Notes under the pieces: generated by a model
The model's input: the letters and a program-made list of their open reading frames with translations, nothing else
What the model was told of the DNA's origin: nothing
Database searches by the model: none
Made by a program: the position numbers and the translations under genes
NCBI GenBank assembly: GCA_951217055.1
Contig: OX578286.1
Span: forward strand, 35,496,345 to 35,560,344
Length of the DNA stretch: 64,000 nucleotides
From: Gerris lacustris
Lineage: Eukaryota > Arthropoda > Insecta > Hemiptera > Gerridae
Direction: 5' to 3'
Shown here: positions 42,720-54,665 of the stretch, piece after piece
Numbering within the stretch: position 1 is the first letter of the stretch
Layout: each line of letters starts with the position of its first letter

Positions 42720-43436
42720 GATTTTTCATTGAAAAATCCTATAGCAAAAATATATAAATATATTCTGCAATATACATGAAAAATATTGTAAAAAAAAAAA
42801 ATAATAATAATAATAATAATACATACATATATTTTTATTTAATATTTATTACCTTGTAAAACAGAATTTTGACCATTAAAATAATCATAAAAGCACGTGT
42901 GAACGTAGCAATAATTAAAATATTTTAGTTCTGTTATTTTTAATTTTTGATTCCCTGAACATTTATGAATTTCAAATTCTATAGTTTGCATTTTTTTTAT
43001 AAAACAATTTAGTATTTAATTTCAAAAAAATAAATACATATCGTTACCCAGAACGATCATAGCTTTTGTTACCATCGGTAAGCTTGGAAGCATTATGTTT
43101 AATTAAAATCTACACAGTTAAAACAGTCAGTTTTCAATTCCAAAAACTAAATACAATATTTTTCTTCTAAATAATGCCACAACGTCATTTTAAATACAAA
43201 CTCGCTATATTACATAACAGCAAACAAAAAAATAAATAAAATTTCCTAAAAATTAAAACAATAAATAAATAATAAAAAAAAATTAAAAAGGTAAAATATA
43301 AAAATAAAGGCAACCTTTGCACCTTAAATGGTCTTAAAAACTAATTTGAGCCTATTTCTGTTTCTTTCTTCATTTAAGTAATAATATATATTTGTATTCC
43401 ATACTTTTATTTTGTTTATTTTTTAAACAACAGCAA
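42720..43436. other. AT-rich spacer with a fragment hairpin
   Basis: Includes an (AAT)n tract near 42799-42822 and a diverged 3' hairpin of the GACAGAC family at 43062-43092 (TTGTTACCATCGGTAAGC). Confidence 0.5.
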
Positions 43437-43500
43437 TAGTCAAGGAGATAGAGTGCAAAATGTCTCACTAACATTAAGCTAGAATTTTTTGTACACGTTA

Positions 43501-44306
43501 AGGCGGAAATACACATGCTAGTAAAAAAGCATGCCAGTGGCGAGTTACTAGCACGTTAGTAGCTGGCATGCTGCAGACGCTGTGTACATTTGCCAGTGAA
43601 ACAGCATGTTAGTATAATCCGGATGATCGGTCTTGTGCCAGCTACTAGCACATGACAATACACATTCCAGTCACAGTTCTAGTTTTGAAACAGGCAATCG
43701 TTTCTTGCCTTCTTTTAGCCGGAATAAATTATTAAGTAATTGTATTTGATTTAATTAATTTTGATAGTTTTATTAATTGTTTCAATGTACCGTATGAATG
43801 TATCGGTGCGGAATGAAATTAACCAGATTGTTTTGTTACTTGCAAAGAACTGTGTTTTAAAACATTTGAAAAATAATAAAGACACGAAGAGTGTGGGTAA
43901 AGATTGGATAGCTAGGGAATTAGGTACATGGAGCGAGTCAGTGCCTACTAAATGAAATGCGGTTCGGGAACGTCAATGGTTTTAGGAATCAATTGTGAAT
44001 GCTTCCGGAGAAAGTAGATGAGTTGTTGTCAGATACCCGCGAAAGGAAGGAACGCAACTGAAGACTGAAGGGCTGAGGGAGACTCGTGCTAGCTACTAGC
44101 AAACTTGCGCTGCAGGCTTTACACGTGCCTTATCAGTTCCCCCTCCCCTCAACTTGTGCCACTGGCAAGACAAAAATCAAACTTCGTGCGATTTACTCGC
44201 ATGCTTTTTACTCGCATGCTATTTGATGCATACACATGGCAGTAGCTCACCTCTGCGAGCTACTGGTATGTTTTTGTGCGAGTGACTAGCATGTGTATTT
44301 CCGCCT
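43501..44306. mobile_element. PIF/Harbinger-like element, internally deleted
   Basis: Terminal inverted repeats AGGCGGAAATACACATGCTA and its complement (TAGCATGTGTATTTCCGCCT), flanked by TTA on both sides (43498-43500; 44307-44309). A 3-bp TTA/TAA duplication is the PIF/Harbinger hallmark. The related foldback at 7728 gives the empty-site context (CTAGAATTTTGTATACAAGT). CATGCTAGTAAAAAAGCATG and GCTACTAGCA motifs recur near both ends, possibly as transposase-binding sites. Confidence 0.88.
43761..44060 (+). pseudogene. Harbinger-type transposase N-terminal remnant
   Basis: A first frame (43761-43955) includes KDWIARELG. After a stop, another frame reads FGNVNGFRNQL, stop, MLPEKVDELLS. The F-NFLRM-PE-FDELL pattern is found near the N-terminus of PIF/Harbinger nucleases just before the DDE core, which is deleted here. 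At least two stops or frame changes break it. The call is supported by the termini and the TTA duplication. Confidence 0.65.
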
Positions 44307-44722
44307 TTAATCTTTTTGGTGTCTTTAAGGATAGGTGGTCGGGTAAGTTTGTATGCAGGACATAGCTTGGCAATAGGTATTTGACAAAAACAAACCGATG
44401 GAAAGCAGCCATGTCCAGTTCTTTATGGTAGACAATGTGATTTTCATGATCCTAAGTTCAAAATTAGTTAGTAGACCGAAAAACAAATTGATGTACTAAC
44501 TAATTTTTTATCATGAAAATCACACAGTCCACCATAATTGGAGGGACATGGTCACTCTCAATCAATTTGTTTTTTTTTAAATGCCTATTGCCAAGCTATG
44601 TCCCGCAGACAAACATAGCCGACCACATATTCTTAAAAGGCACTAAAACATTTACTTATACACACAATTCTAGCTTGATGTCAGCCAAACACTTTTTTGC
44701 ACGCTATCTCCTGGACTATTAA

Positions 44723-45002
44723 TATAATATACAGTATTTTGATAATTTTCTATTTAAAATATTTTTTTAATCTAAAAGATACTTATAATAATATGTACAA
44801 ACGTAGTCTTTTAATATTTTATTTATTTAAATCAAATTTAAATATGTCTGTCTTTATATAGTTACGTTTATACGATTTAGATTTGTAATTTATAATTTTT
44901 AATTGAATAAAGTATGTAATTTCATGGAAAACACATCTTCTTTGATATAGTGTATATCAAGGGTTAAGAATAGGCGCACTTAAAAGAAATGGCTGCCTTC
45001 TA
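44723..45002. other. AT-rich spacer
   Basis: Nothing recognised. Confidence 0.4.
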
Positions 45003-45499
45003 TAATAGTACATTACGCGTCTAGAGTAGAAAGTAGCATTTTGCATGCGAGGGTAGTAAAACTACACGAGCAAAACAAAATGCAGTTTTCGCACGAGTAG
45101 CGTACCGTACTTTATCTAGGATTGTTGGATTTTAATAATAAATACAGAAAAAAAAAATTAATAAACTTCCTGTATGTAAGTCCGTATTTCTCTTTCCATA
45201 AAGATGACATTAATTCATTAGTTGTATTTTGTCCAGGAGGCGAATTATTCTCCTCATTTTCGTCATAATCACTAGTGATTTACACTCATTGTTTTTCACT
45301 AAAAACTCGATATAAACAGTTACTTTAATTAAACAAACAGCAAATTAGTTTTGTTAAATGTAAACAAACTCGCTAATCGTACGTTAAGGTGAAGTATTAT
45401 GAAACGCGCATGCGCAATAAATACAACTACGAAAAGAATCACTTTCTACGCATTTAAACAGAGATATAATGTTTATATTTCTTATCAATCGTAGATAAA
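45003..45499 (-). mobile_element. repeat element carrying a broken short ORF, copy 3
   Basis: Reversed relative of 5162-5733, from CAATCGTAGATAAA at 45499 to TAATAGTACATTACGCG at 45003. The ORF start (CAT at 45287-45289) is kept, but a changed sequence gives MSVNH then stop. Downstream coding similarity (ENEENNSPP, NTTNELM) persists in another frame. The TTCCTCTTCTTTACC hairpin is deleted. Confidence 0.78.
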
Positions 45500-45529
45500 A
45501 TTAATGTTATCTGCTATTAGCAAAAATAC

Positions 45530-46335
45530 CATAGTTAGAAATACATTATCTAATAGTACAATAGTTAGTTTGTAATGTAGTGTTTAGATGCTATGTTACC
45601 TGATGATGTAATGTATTGAAATGTACATTGTAACACAACTCATCTATTGTACAACGAAAGTAGTAATTGTTTATACTTTTGTACAATAGTTAGTTTGTAA
45701 TGTAGTGTTTAGATGCTATGTTACCTGATGATGTAATGTATTGAAATGTACATTGTAACACAACTTATCTATTGTACAATTATAGTAGTAATACTTTATC
45801 TTATTGTACAATAGTTAGTTTGTAATGTAGTGTTTAGATGCTATGTTACCTGATGATGTAATGTATTGAAATGTACATTGTAACACAACTTATCTATTGT
45901 ACAATTATAGTAGTAATACTTTAACTAATAGTACAATAGTTAGTTTGTAATGTAGTGTTTAGATGCTATGTTACCTGATGATGTAATGTATTGAAATGTA
46001 CATTGTAACACAACTTATCTATTGTACAATTATAGTAGTAATACTTTATCTAATAGTACAATAGTTAGTTTGTAATGTAGTGTTTAGATTCTATGTTACC
46101 TGATGATGTAATGTATTGAAATGTACATTGTAACACAACTTATCTATTGTACAATTATAGTAGTAATACTTTATCTAATAGTACAATAGTTAGTTTGTAA
46201 TGTAGTGTTTAGATTCTATGTTACCTGATGATGTAATGTATTGAAATGTACATTGTAACACAACTTATCTATAGTACAATTATAGTAGTAATACTTTAAC
46301 TAATAGTACAATAGTTAGTTTGTATTGTAGTGTTT
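45530..46335. repeat. 125-bp satellite-like array
   Basis: Six and a half units with an exact 125-bp period (TGTTTAGATGCTATG at 45581, 45706, 45831, 45956; TGTTTAGATTCTATG at 46081 and 46206). Each unit has ACAATAGTTAGTTTGTAATG and an inverted CATCTATTGTAC-like partner, plus GATGATGTAATGTATTGAAA. Homogeneous, suggesting recent expansion. Confidence 0.95.
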
Positions 46336-47139
46336 TTTTGTACAAAATAAGTTGAAATTCCTTTTCTTAATATTATGTAAAGTTTAATATGGATAAAAAC
46401 TTAATATTATATAAAAACAGACATTTACCTAGACATTTCAATAATTATTATTAAGGTAATTATTTATACAATATTTTTCTTTATTCTCCTTCTTTTTAAT
46501 GTTCTAGATCTCTTAATCTTAACAGATGTAAATCAAAAAATGGTATTCCCAATATAAAAACTTTTTTTTTTAAATTATAATTTCTCTATTTCACAATATT
46601 CACATCATTTAATTTTTTTGTTATCTTCCAATTTTCCAAATTTACTCAATTTTCATACTTTTTAAAAAATTTTTTTCAAAAAATAAAAATAAAATGAAAA
46701 AAACTCTAGACACAGCCTTTGTCTCTGTTATAAATATTTACAATATAATGCATTTTTTTTTATAAAATTTCCTATTATTTAAAATATTTTAAAACACATC
46801 CGTTTAAAAATTGGACAACATTATTTAAATAAAACAAAATTAAAAAAAAAAAAAATAATAATAATAATAATTTCAAGCGAAAAGAAAAGTACAACCATAG
46901 GAATAGATACACTGTTTGTTTTTGTTTTTTTACAAGTGAGAATAATAATTAAAATATTAATTTGGAAAAGAAGGGAGAGAGACTTGGAAGGAATTGATCA
47001 TATTGTTTTGATTTTCTTTTCTTATTTTCACAGAACTACCGCAAAACAATAAGTAATTAGTTAATACATTAAATTGAAAAGTAATAATAGATATCATTGA
47101 GGAATTATTCATTACATTTTTAAGTAGAGTCCATTTTTT
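46336..47139. other. AT-rich spacer
   Basis: Contains poly(A/T) runs and an (AAT)n tract at 46853-46870. No gene. Confidence 0.45.
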
Positions 47140-47890
47140 AGGGTCCATAGGCAAAACCGAGGACCCTTATATTTTCCTGCGTGTGTCTGTCCGTCCGTCC
47201 TGTCGCCTGCTCTCACGGCTACACTTTACGTCCGATCACATTGAAATTTGGCATGTATGTGCCTTGTACCTGCCCACATATTTTAAAAATATAGCGATTT
47301 AAAAAAAATATTTTTAAAAAAAATATTTTTAAAAAAAATTAGGGTAAAGAAAGGGTTAACATTTTTTTTTTTTTTTTTTTTTTTTTTTCGACACCATGAG
47401 GGGTATCAAATGAAAGGGTACGTCGAGCTGATTACAAAAATATATAATTTTTTGCTTATAACTTTGATAAGGCGAGCGTAGGCAAGTTTGAAGTGGGTGT
47501 GAAACGTGTCCCCCCCCCCCCCTCTATCTCACTTATGTGAAGTGCAAAAAATCTGAAATAATTCCTGAACATTCTTCGACCAAAAGTAAAGATACCACTT
47601 TTTGGAAATTTTGAAAAAAATATAATTTTATTTTTTATGGACAAAATACGTTTTTTATAACTTTGGTTTTTTCGATGAATTTATATAGTTGTAGTCCGGT
47701 TCTGTGGCAAAAAAATACTTTATCAGAAGTTTGTTTATGTGTTTTGAGAATATCATACCCATAGGATAGTTCAAAGTAAGCTTTTTAGCATTTTAAAAAA
47801 CAACATCAATAGGGTACTACTTAAACTATACAGGGTTGCCTACGGACCCTCGCTGTGTGCTGATTAGCACACACTTGACCTGTTTATTTA
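47140..47890 (+). mobile_element. AGGGTCCGTAGGC repeat element, copy 2
   Basis: AGGGTCCATAGGCAAAACCG at left and inverted TTGCCTACGGACCCT near 47836, then CTGTGTGCTGATTAGCACAC and ACTTGACCTGTTTATTTA. Interior collinear with 13023-13738, with expanded T and C homopolymers (T22 near 47368, C12 near 47510). Confidence 0.85.
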
Positions 47891-47980
47891 TCCTTCTTTC
47901 TCCCTACTTCTAAACAAGAAAAATTAAATTAAAATTTTCTCAAGCAGAATTTTGCAACTAATTCAAAATCATTTTTACAA

Positions 47981-48316
47981 TAATAAATTGCTTGATTTAT
48001 ATTAAGTAAAAAGCAATATAATTATTACAATAATAAATTGCTCGATTTATATTAAGTAAAAAGCAATATAATTATTAAAATAATAAATTGTTTGATTTAT
48101 ATTAAGTAAAAATCAATATAATTATTACAATAATAAATTGCTTGATTTATATTAAGTAAAAAGCAATATAATTATTACAATAATAAATTGCTTGATTTAT
48201 ATTAAGTAAAAAGCAATATAATTATTACAATAATAAATTGCTTGATTTATATTAAGTAAAAAGCAATATAATTATTACAATAATAAATTGCTTGATTTAA
48301 ATTAAGTAAAAAGCAA
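47981..48316. repeat. 50-bp minisatellite
   Basis: Seven units with an exact 50-bp period (TAATAAATTGCTTGATTTAT at 47981, 48031, 48081 and on). Each unit is weakly palindromic: AATTGCTTGATTTAT versus AAAAAGCAATATAATT. Confidence 0.95.
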
Positions 48317-48613
48317 TTTAAATGTTTTTTTTTTTTAACACATCAGCCATCAATTTATTATACTAAAAAATAAATAATTTTCTTTTCATATTTACATTTA
48401 CACAATAATTATTTATTATTTATTCAATAATTAATAACTATATAATTAACAGATAAATAATTGTAACGTATTATTTATTTCTATTTATCTATTCATTTTA
48501 ATATTTACTAAACTTCCTCATAGCTCCATTCGAGCTATAGGGTTCTTCATCTTTAAGATTTCTGTACACCAATACTTTATTTTAATTTTTGCATTTATTT
48601 ATCATTACTATCA

Positions 48614-48850
48614 GTACTTCTTTAGATTGTTACTCCCCTATGTTTTTTTAAAATACCATAAATGACTTTGAATAAATAACTATTAAGACAAAGGGATGTT
48701 TAGTCTAATGTACTTTGGAACAAAGGAATATCACACTTCTGTTTTTATAAAGGGAGTAACAGTCTAAAGAAGAATATTACGTACACCTTCTTTAGATTGT
48801 TACTCCTCTCTGTTTTTTTTTTTTAAAGGGAGTAACAATCTAAAGAAGTG
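48614..48850 (+). mobile_element. CTTCTTTAG MITE, copy e
   Basis: Full-length: TACTTCTTTAGATTGTTACT, core AGTCTAATGTACTTTGGAAC, inner pair AGTAACAGTCTAAAGAAG / CTTCTTTAGATTGTTACTCC, end GTAACAATCTAAAGAAGTGC. Confidence 0.9.
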
Positions 48851-50225
48851 CCATATTGGTATTATGTTAACTTTGTTTAGATTACTAAATAAAGATTTGC
48901 ACTTTCATGTTTCATATCATCTTCGCATATTTACCCCAATATTATCACTTTCAATACCGAATTGGGTAAATTCATTTTTTTTTTTTTTAATTTTTTTTTT
49001 TTACTTTATTTATATTATTATAATTATTATTGTTTATATTTATAAATAAAAATTGGAATTTTTAGATAATTTTATCTCTTTCACTACTAAATTGGGTGAT
49101 TACTTTTTTCATCATTTATTTATATCATTATGTTTACATTGATATTATGCATTTATGATATTTATAATGTATTTATTATGTAAATAATGATTTGAACATT
49201 TTTATGTTCATCTCCCCCCCCCCCTAAATTTTTAAAACATTTTACTAAAAAAATCATGTGATTCCTAAGTGTATATTGTAGTGCTAAGCCGAAACCAACC
49301 TTATCTACAGGACTTATTAGAAAATCAAATTTTCAGATCGTTCGATCCGTCGGCTTAGTAAATTATTCTAATGAAAACAGTAACAACAAAAATTCAATTT
49401 TATCATTTTTTTTAGGACGGAGTTACCGTTTCAGGACCATCAAAAATAGCAACCCCCCCTCCCCATCTTCATAAGAATGTAGTCTCCCTAGCACTAACAA
49501 AAGCACCACAAGCAAAATAATTCATTTAAAGACCACAATAATTCAAGATTAAAGAAGACAACTACATAATCAAATAAAAAAATGGTTTAAATATACATTT
49601 ATAACTCAGTATTACCTAATAATAGTAAATTTAGGTATAAAAGCCACAAAAATTTTGTTCCACAATTATCATAAAAATATTTCGTTTTCTATCTCTTTTA
49701 CAACCTCCTACTAACTCTTCTTCTTTTGTTTGTAAATATTTTTTGTTTACACATAAATATAAAACACTTAAATAAATTTAAGAACACAAAAAAAATTTAA
49801 GATATTCTTTAGCAAAAGTTTTTCTTTCCATTTCTCAAATATAATGTTAAACTATAACATCAGACAATATTGTTAGACTAGACTGTCTTTAACTGGCAGG
49901 CGGATAGTGTTATCTATCGGAATAATTATTACTAAAAAGAAATAAAGAGATATACATATATATTATACATAATATGTACATAAAAAAAAATATACAATTT
50001 AATGGTAACAAATTAATAACAATATCCGACAGTTAAATTAAACAAATATCTCTTTAATAATGCCTAAATATCATATTTTCTTTAATTAGGCTTTTAATTT
50101 AAGTTTTACAATATATTTGTGCTTAGATTGAAAATGGAAGTCCGTAGAAAATTAATTGTTTTGAGAACATTCACTCATATAGATCCTACGAAGTATTTTA
50201 TTAATATAAAAGCATTCATTTCTCG
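48851..50225. other. AT-rich intergenic DNA
   Basis: No gene. A C-run at 49213-49223 and a short GC block near 49420-49460 are the only compositional changes. Confidence 0.45.
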
Positions 50226-50410
50226 ATTTCACGTCTGTATGATTCTTATGAACATGTATGCCATTGAAATCGGCCCAGTATTATAGGCTCCACGCGTATG
50301 CACAGACTACAGACATAGACAGACATTTAAAAAAAATGGATTCAGGGGGACCTTATAATATGTAAATCAATGAAAAATCTCAAAATAGGATGATTTTTCG
50401 GACAATAAAC
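50226..50410 (-). repeat. fragment of the B-box-bearing repeat
   Basis: Reversed and diverged: ATTTCTCGATTTCACGTCTG, TATGAACATGTATGCCATTG, GGCTCCACGCGTATGCACAG, GACAGACATT, AATCTCAAAATAGG. Confidence 0.6.
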
Positions 50411-50529
50411 TGATCAAATTTTTCTCTTTTGAGTTTTAATCGCCACAATAAAGAAAACACATTTGATTATTAAAGAGAGACTGAGTTAGTCTCTATCAGT
50501 ACAAAATTTTGATCCAAATTCAATCAACA

Positions 50530-50898
50530 CTAGTAGTAGTAGTCTAGTACTTCCTACTAGAACGGGTAGGACGAACCACTTGTTCGAACCTTGCAATTAG
50601 GCCATCACTTAGGCCCTTTTTACACCCCGTGGTACAGAGTTCCAGCTACTTCACACATCATACATTTGTACATTGTACCGCCGAAGTGAGTATGGTGTGG
50701 TCATTAGTAAGCTATATAAGCGTGCGTCAAAGAGTGGGGGAAGAGTCCCCATAAAGGGCATCCCTCGCCCTGCACTGTCCGCGATTCATTGATGCAATTC
50801 AGAGTATCATGGTACGGGATCGAACCCACGACCTCGAGTTGCCTCGACTTATTGATAGCTGAGCGAGCGCCTTAAGACGCTCGGCTACCCTGGCTCCC
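50530..50898 (-). mobile_element. tRNA-derived SINE with type II (Leu/Ser-like) head
   Basis: On the minus strand, the head (about 50898-50812) has an A box TAGCCGAGCGTC (50887-50876), a long variable arm forming TCGAG-GCAA-CTCGA, and a B box GGTTCGATCCC (50826-50816). A type II tRNA (Leu or Ser) origin fits the variable arm. The tRNA-unrelated body follows (CCCTTTATGGGGACTCTTCC, CACTTCGGCGGTACAATGTA) and a tail of (CTA)n at 50530-50545. A 3' fragment is at 24743-24922. It would be transcribed by RNA polymerase III if active. The acceptor stem is not intact, so this is not a tRNA gene. Confidence 0.85.
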
Positions 50899-50924
50899 CC
50901 CATCAACACTAAATCCAAATCAGG

Positions 50925-51300
50925 TTTAAGTAATTGTTTAGCACACCGCATTTAAGTAGGTGATTGCCAAGTGTAAATTGATTCAATAAATTGCTAAGTA
51001 CTGAGCTAGTTAAAGAAATCACTTAAAGTAATTGCTGAATACCGAGCTGATTTAAGTAATCTCTGAGAACAGAGCTGATTTAAGTAATTGCTGTAATATG
51101 TGTGATACACACGTTACAAAGCTAGTTTAAGTTGTCTCTAAGTACAGGGCTATATTAAGTAATTGCTGAATACAGAGATGATTTAAGAAATACCTGAGCA
51201 CAGAGCTGATTTAAGTAATTGCTGAAATATGTGTGATACACACACATTACATACCTAGTTTAAGTAGTCTCTGATTTCAGGGCTATATTAAGTAATTGTT
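50925..51300. repeat. degenerate GATTTAAGTAATTGCTGA minisatellite
   Basis: About ten imperfect units of 35-40 bp. A larger repeat including AATATGTGTGATACACAC is duplicated at about 51088 and 51225. Confidence 0.75.
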
Positions 51301-51526
51301 AAATTCATTATAGATTATATATTTACAGTTTTTAATTAAGTTCTCACTATACTTTGAGAGAATTAATTTTAAATATTTTCAACAGTTTAAAGATGTACTA
51401 TTGAGCAGTAATTGGTAGTGTCAATGAGTAAGTACACAGCGAAAATTGTACATTGGAAATTAAGCCTATGTGCAGATTTTAAATGCCTTGAGATGCCTCA
51501 AGAGGTGGCAAAATAAGAAAAATAGG

Positions 51527-51760
51527 TACTTCTTTAGATTGTTATTCCCATATGTTTTTTTTAGAATATAAATGACTTTGACTAAATAACGTTTAAGACT
51601 AAGTTATGTTTAGTCCAATGTACTTTGGGACAAAGGAATATCACACTTCTGTTTTTATAAGGGGAGTAACAGTCTAAAGAAGAGCATTCCGTACACCTTC
51701 TTTAGATTGTTACTCCCCTCTGTTTTTTTTTATATGGGAAGTAACAATCTAAAGAAGTGC
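51527..51760 (+). mobile_element. CTTCTTTAG MITE, copy f
   Basis: Full-length: TACTTCTTTAGATTGTTATT, core AGTCCAATGTACTTTGGGAC, inner inverted pair, end GTAACAATCTAAAGAAGTGC. Confidence 0.9.
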
Positions 51761-53540
51761 TGTAAAATATTGCATAAATAGAAGTTAAAGTATATTAATT
51801 TATTGCTCTAAATACTGTAAATATATATAATATATAATGAATTAAAATACATAAAAAGGTATTCTACAACTATGTAATTGCTAAACATAAAAGATTATGT
51901 AATTATCTAAGTACATAGCTATTTTGAATCATCACTAAGAACAGATTTGGCTTATGACTTCAATAAGTTCTGACACAATTTAAGTAATTCTTAAGAATAT
52001 AAATAAAGTGACATTTCTGTCATCGGCAAATTAATTTAAAAAAATGCAGCAAGTAACACCTCAGTTTTACACACGTGTACATAACATAGCAAAATTAAAA
52101 ATTTTAGTATCATACACACTTGACTAGCATGATGTTAAACCTTTAACACAACTATCCCATCGCTATGCAAACTAACACTTCAAAAACATTATCAAGATTT
52201 CATCGATTGATTCATCAATCAATCAATTAGGTATGCATCAAATGAGATTAGGCACGTTATAGCACACTTCTTACAATTTGAATATATACAAGTTTTTTTT
52301 ATTATACATGGCGTAAAAACTATGAAGGGGATTTTTCTAAATGTGTTCTGGATTAAAACTATCCTTCAAATTTTATATAGTTGAACATTACAGTGTATCC
52401 CATATTTTACGATTTTGGTAGTATTCATACTACGGAACGATTAAATTTTAATTTAAATCAAATTCCCGTGCTGGAGTCTATTTTTCTCTGTCTGTTTCCC
52501 GTATTTAATAATAATTATAATTTGATTTAAATTACAGTGTATGTTCATAATTAAATTAATTTATAAGGTCCAGCAAATATAGACAAATGTTGTTTTTTTT
52601 TTTAGTTTTATTGACTTTCTAGAGTATTTACAAATTCTAAAATTATTAATTATTCAGAACTTTCATGAGGTTTAGATAAAATTAAATTATTTATTAAAAA
52701 CAAAGATTAAGGATTTAAAAAAATAAAATAAATAAATGATTGAATAACTAAAAAATTTAAAAATTATTAATTAATCAAAGTAAAATAGGTCAGAAAACAA
52801 AATAAAATGGTCAGCTTATTAATTAATTAAAAAACCACAATAGCAAAAAGAATAAAACACATTATTGACCACAGTTTGGATCACCGTCAGTTACTGTTGC
52901 TGATGCAAAGATTTAGTCCTTGTAATTTTTTATTTTGTTTATTTATTTTATTTTTTTCAAGAATAGCATTTATATTCTAGAGGAGAGGCCTTTAATAATT
53001 TTCAGACCTTTCTGATTCAATTTGACATTTTCAAAATCTTAAGGACCATTAACATTCATTTTTAATTAAAAAGTTACAAAACAGCCATAAAATAATCATC
53101 ATAAAATGTATATTTAATAATGAGAAATGCCAATTAACTCATGTATACAGGTAGAGAACAGAAAATGCTTCAATATTTGTAACCACATTGTACTGGGCTA
53201 TTAGTGATCTTATAGAGTAATTCCACAAACGCCAACGTAGGGAAACAAGAGAAAGGACTGCCAATTAGTGTGGCACCTAGATTTCTCATGTCCAATGAAC
53301 TAGATGAATGGTCATTTCACTATAAAATAAAGTATAAGATATTCTGTGCAAAAATGAAGTATAATTAAAAATGATGATAGATTTAAAAATATGATTATTA
53401 CTAAAAAGAATTAATTTGTGCGTATGCGCAATAGGAAGTAAATGTGTGCAGAAGGCTAAAATTAATATATGGGATAATTTGTGGGCAAACTCTGAAATAC
53501 CATTCAAATTTCATCAAAGTATATAATATTATATCAAAGT
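51761..53540. other. AT-rich intergenic DNA
   Basis: No gene recognised. A diverged GTGTGGCACCTAGATTTCTC motif is at 53268, and a weak relative of the GACAGAC family start (TGTGTGCAGAAGGCTAAAAT) at 53440-53520. Confidence 0.5.
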
Positions 53541-53544
53541 ATTG

Positions 53545-53762
53545 GTAAATATCGGCAATAGCGTACCCCTTCTCACTCCAACGTATTTTTTGACAAAGGG
53601 ATATCAACTCTCCTATGAACAAACCATACATATATAATTATCATATATACATATATTATTATATGCGAATGGAAGGTATGAATTGATATATCGAAGCCAA
53701 CTGTACGACTTCGAAAGACATCGATTACACGGAAGGGGTACACTATTGCCGAGTTAAGCTAA
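53545..53762. mobile_element. MITE with GGTAAATATCGGCAATAGCG ends
   Basis: Left GGTAAATATCGGCAATAGCG then TACCCCTT. Right AAGGGGTACACTATTGCCGA then GTTAAGC, which is inverted. The interior has TTTGACAAAGGGATATCAAC then TCTCC, as in 38353-38576 and 23660-23780, and an ATATAT-rich centre. Confidence 0.8.
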
Positions 53763-53939
53763 AGTATTTTTCAAAATATCAAATCTTTCAGAGCCAAACA
53801 TAGGAAATTAAAAAAAATTATCCTAATTTTTACTTACTCCTACAATTAGAGAGCTTGGTTGCTATTGTGGTTTTAGACCATTTTGTAATACCAAAGATAT
53901 ATTGTGGTTTCATAAAGATTTTCTGATACGATACAACAG

Positions 53940-54060
53940 ATATGAGAGAGTTAGTGAGGTAAGGTCTGAAGAAAAAAATTGTTCACCAACTAGTTTCTCA
54001 TTTTCGAACCTCACTAACTCTCTCATATCTACACTTTAACGGTTGCTAACTTAAATTTAA
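53940..54060. mobile_element. small foldback related to 31764-32104
   Basis: Arms AGATATGAGAGAGTTAGTGA / TCACTAACTCTCTCATATCT, loop with ACCAACTAGTTTCTC. CTTTAACGGTTGCTAAC follows, the mirror of sequence beside the larger foldback. Confidence 0.75.
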
Positions 54061-54078
54061 TACCAAAAAAACTTTAGT

Positions 54079-54309
54079 AATTCTTTAGACTGTTACTCCC
54101 CTAAGTCCTTTTAAATATAAATGATTTTGACTAAATAACTATTAAGACAAAGGGATGTTTAGTCCAATGTACTTTGGTACAAAGGAATATCACACTTTTG
54201 TTTTTATAAGGGGAGTAACAGTCTAAAGAAGAGCATTCCGTACACCTTCTTTAGATTGTTACTCCTCTCTGGTTTTTTTTATAAGGGGAGTAACAATCTA
54301 AAGAAGTGC
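54079..54309 (+). mobile_element. CTTCTTTAG MITE, copy g
   Basis: TTCTTTAGACTGTTACTCCC start, full core, inner inverted pair and GTAACAATCTAAAGAAGTGC end. Confidence 0.9.
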
Positions 54310-54665
54310 CATAACTTCTATGGAACAAATAAAGTTAACTCTATCATTGCTTTACTGACTATTACATAAAAGCTATCTTGACATGTTTAGACAAATCAAT
54401 TTTGATATTTTCAGTGTACCGAGCAAAAAAATATTTGGAAGACAGGCAGGCTGAATCTATAAACCTCAAGCAATGACCAAATAAAGGCTACGAGTGAGTA
54501 TACGTGTTCATAACCACACTGAACAAAATATCTCACTAATAACAGTGAACGGATTAAATATAATTAACATGAATTCAATCGGTATTTCATATTTTTTACC
54601 ATTCTTTGATTAACTGATTTTTAATTTCAACTTTATAGTGAACCACCATCACTACTTGTTTAATT

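Larger units (their letters stand above)
43437..44722. mobile_element. foldback element (GATAGCGTGCAAAAAAGTG family), full copy
   Basis: Left end AGTCAAGGAGATAGAGTGC and right end GCACGCTATCTCCTGGACT are inverted. Inside, ATAGGTGGTCGGGTAAGTTT / AACATAGCCGACCACATATT and GTGATTTTCATGATCCTAAG / ATCATGAAAATCACAC form further inverted pairs. Related to 7728-8146. Interrupted by a Harbinger-like element at 43501-44306. Confidence 0.82.

Noticed and set aside
45530..46335. CRISPR-like direct repeats with a 125-bp period
   Set aside because: The whole unit is conserved, including the would-be spacer, so it is a minisatellite.
50812..50898. A genuine tRNA gene on the minus strand
   Set aside because: A and B boxes are present, but the acceptor stem does not pair and the sequence runs into a SINE body with a 3' fragment copied elsewhere.
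52921..53260. A possible extra gene or 3' exon in the 52.9-53.3 kb AT-rich stretch
   Set aside because: No coding frame, splice pattern or conserved peptide could be supported.
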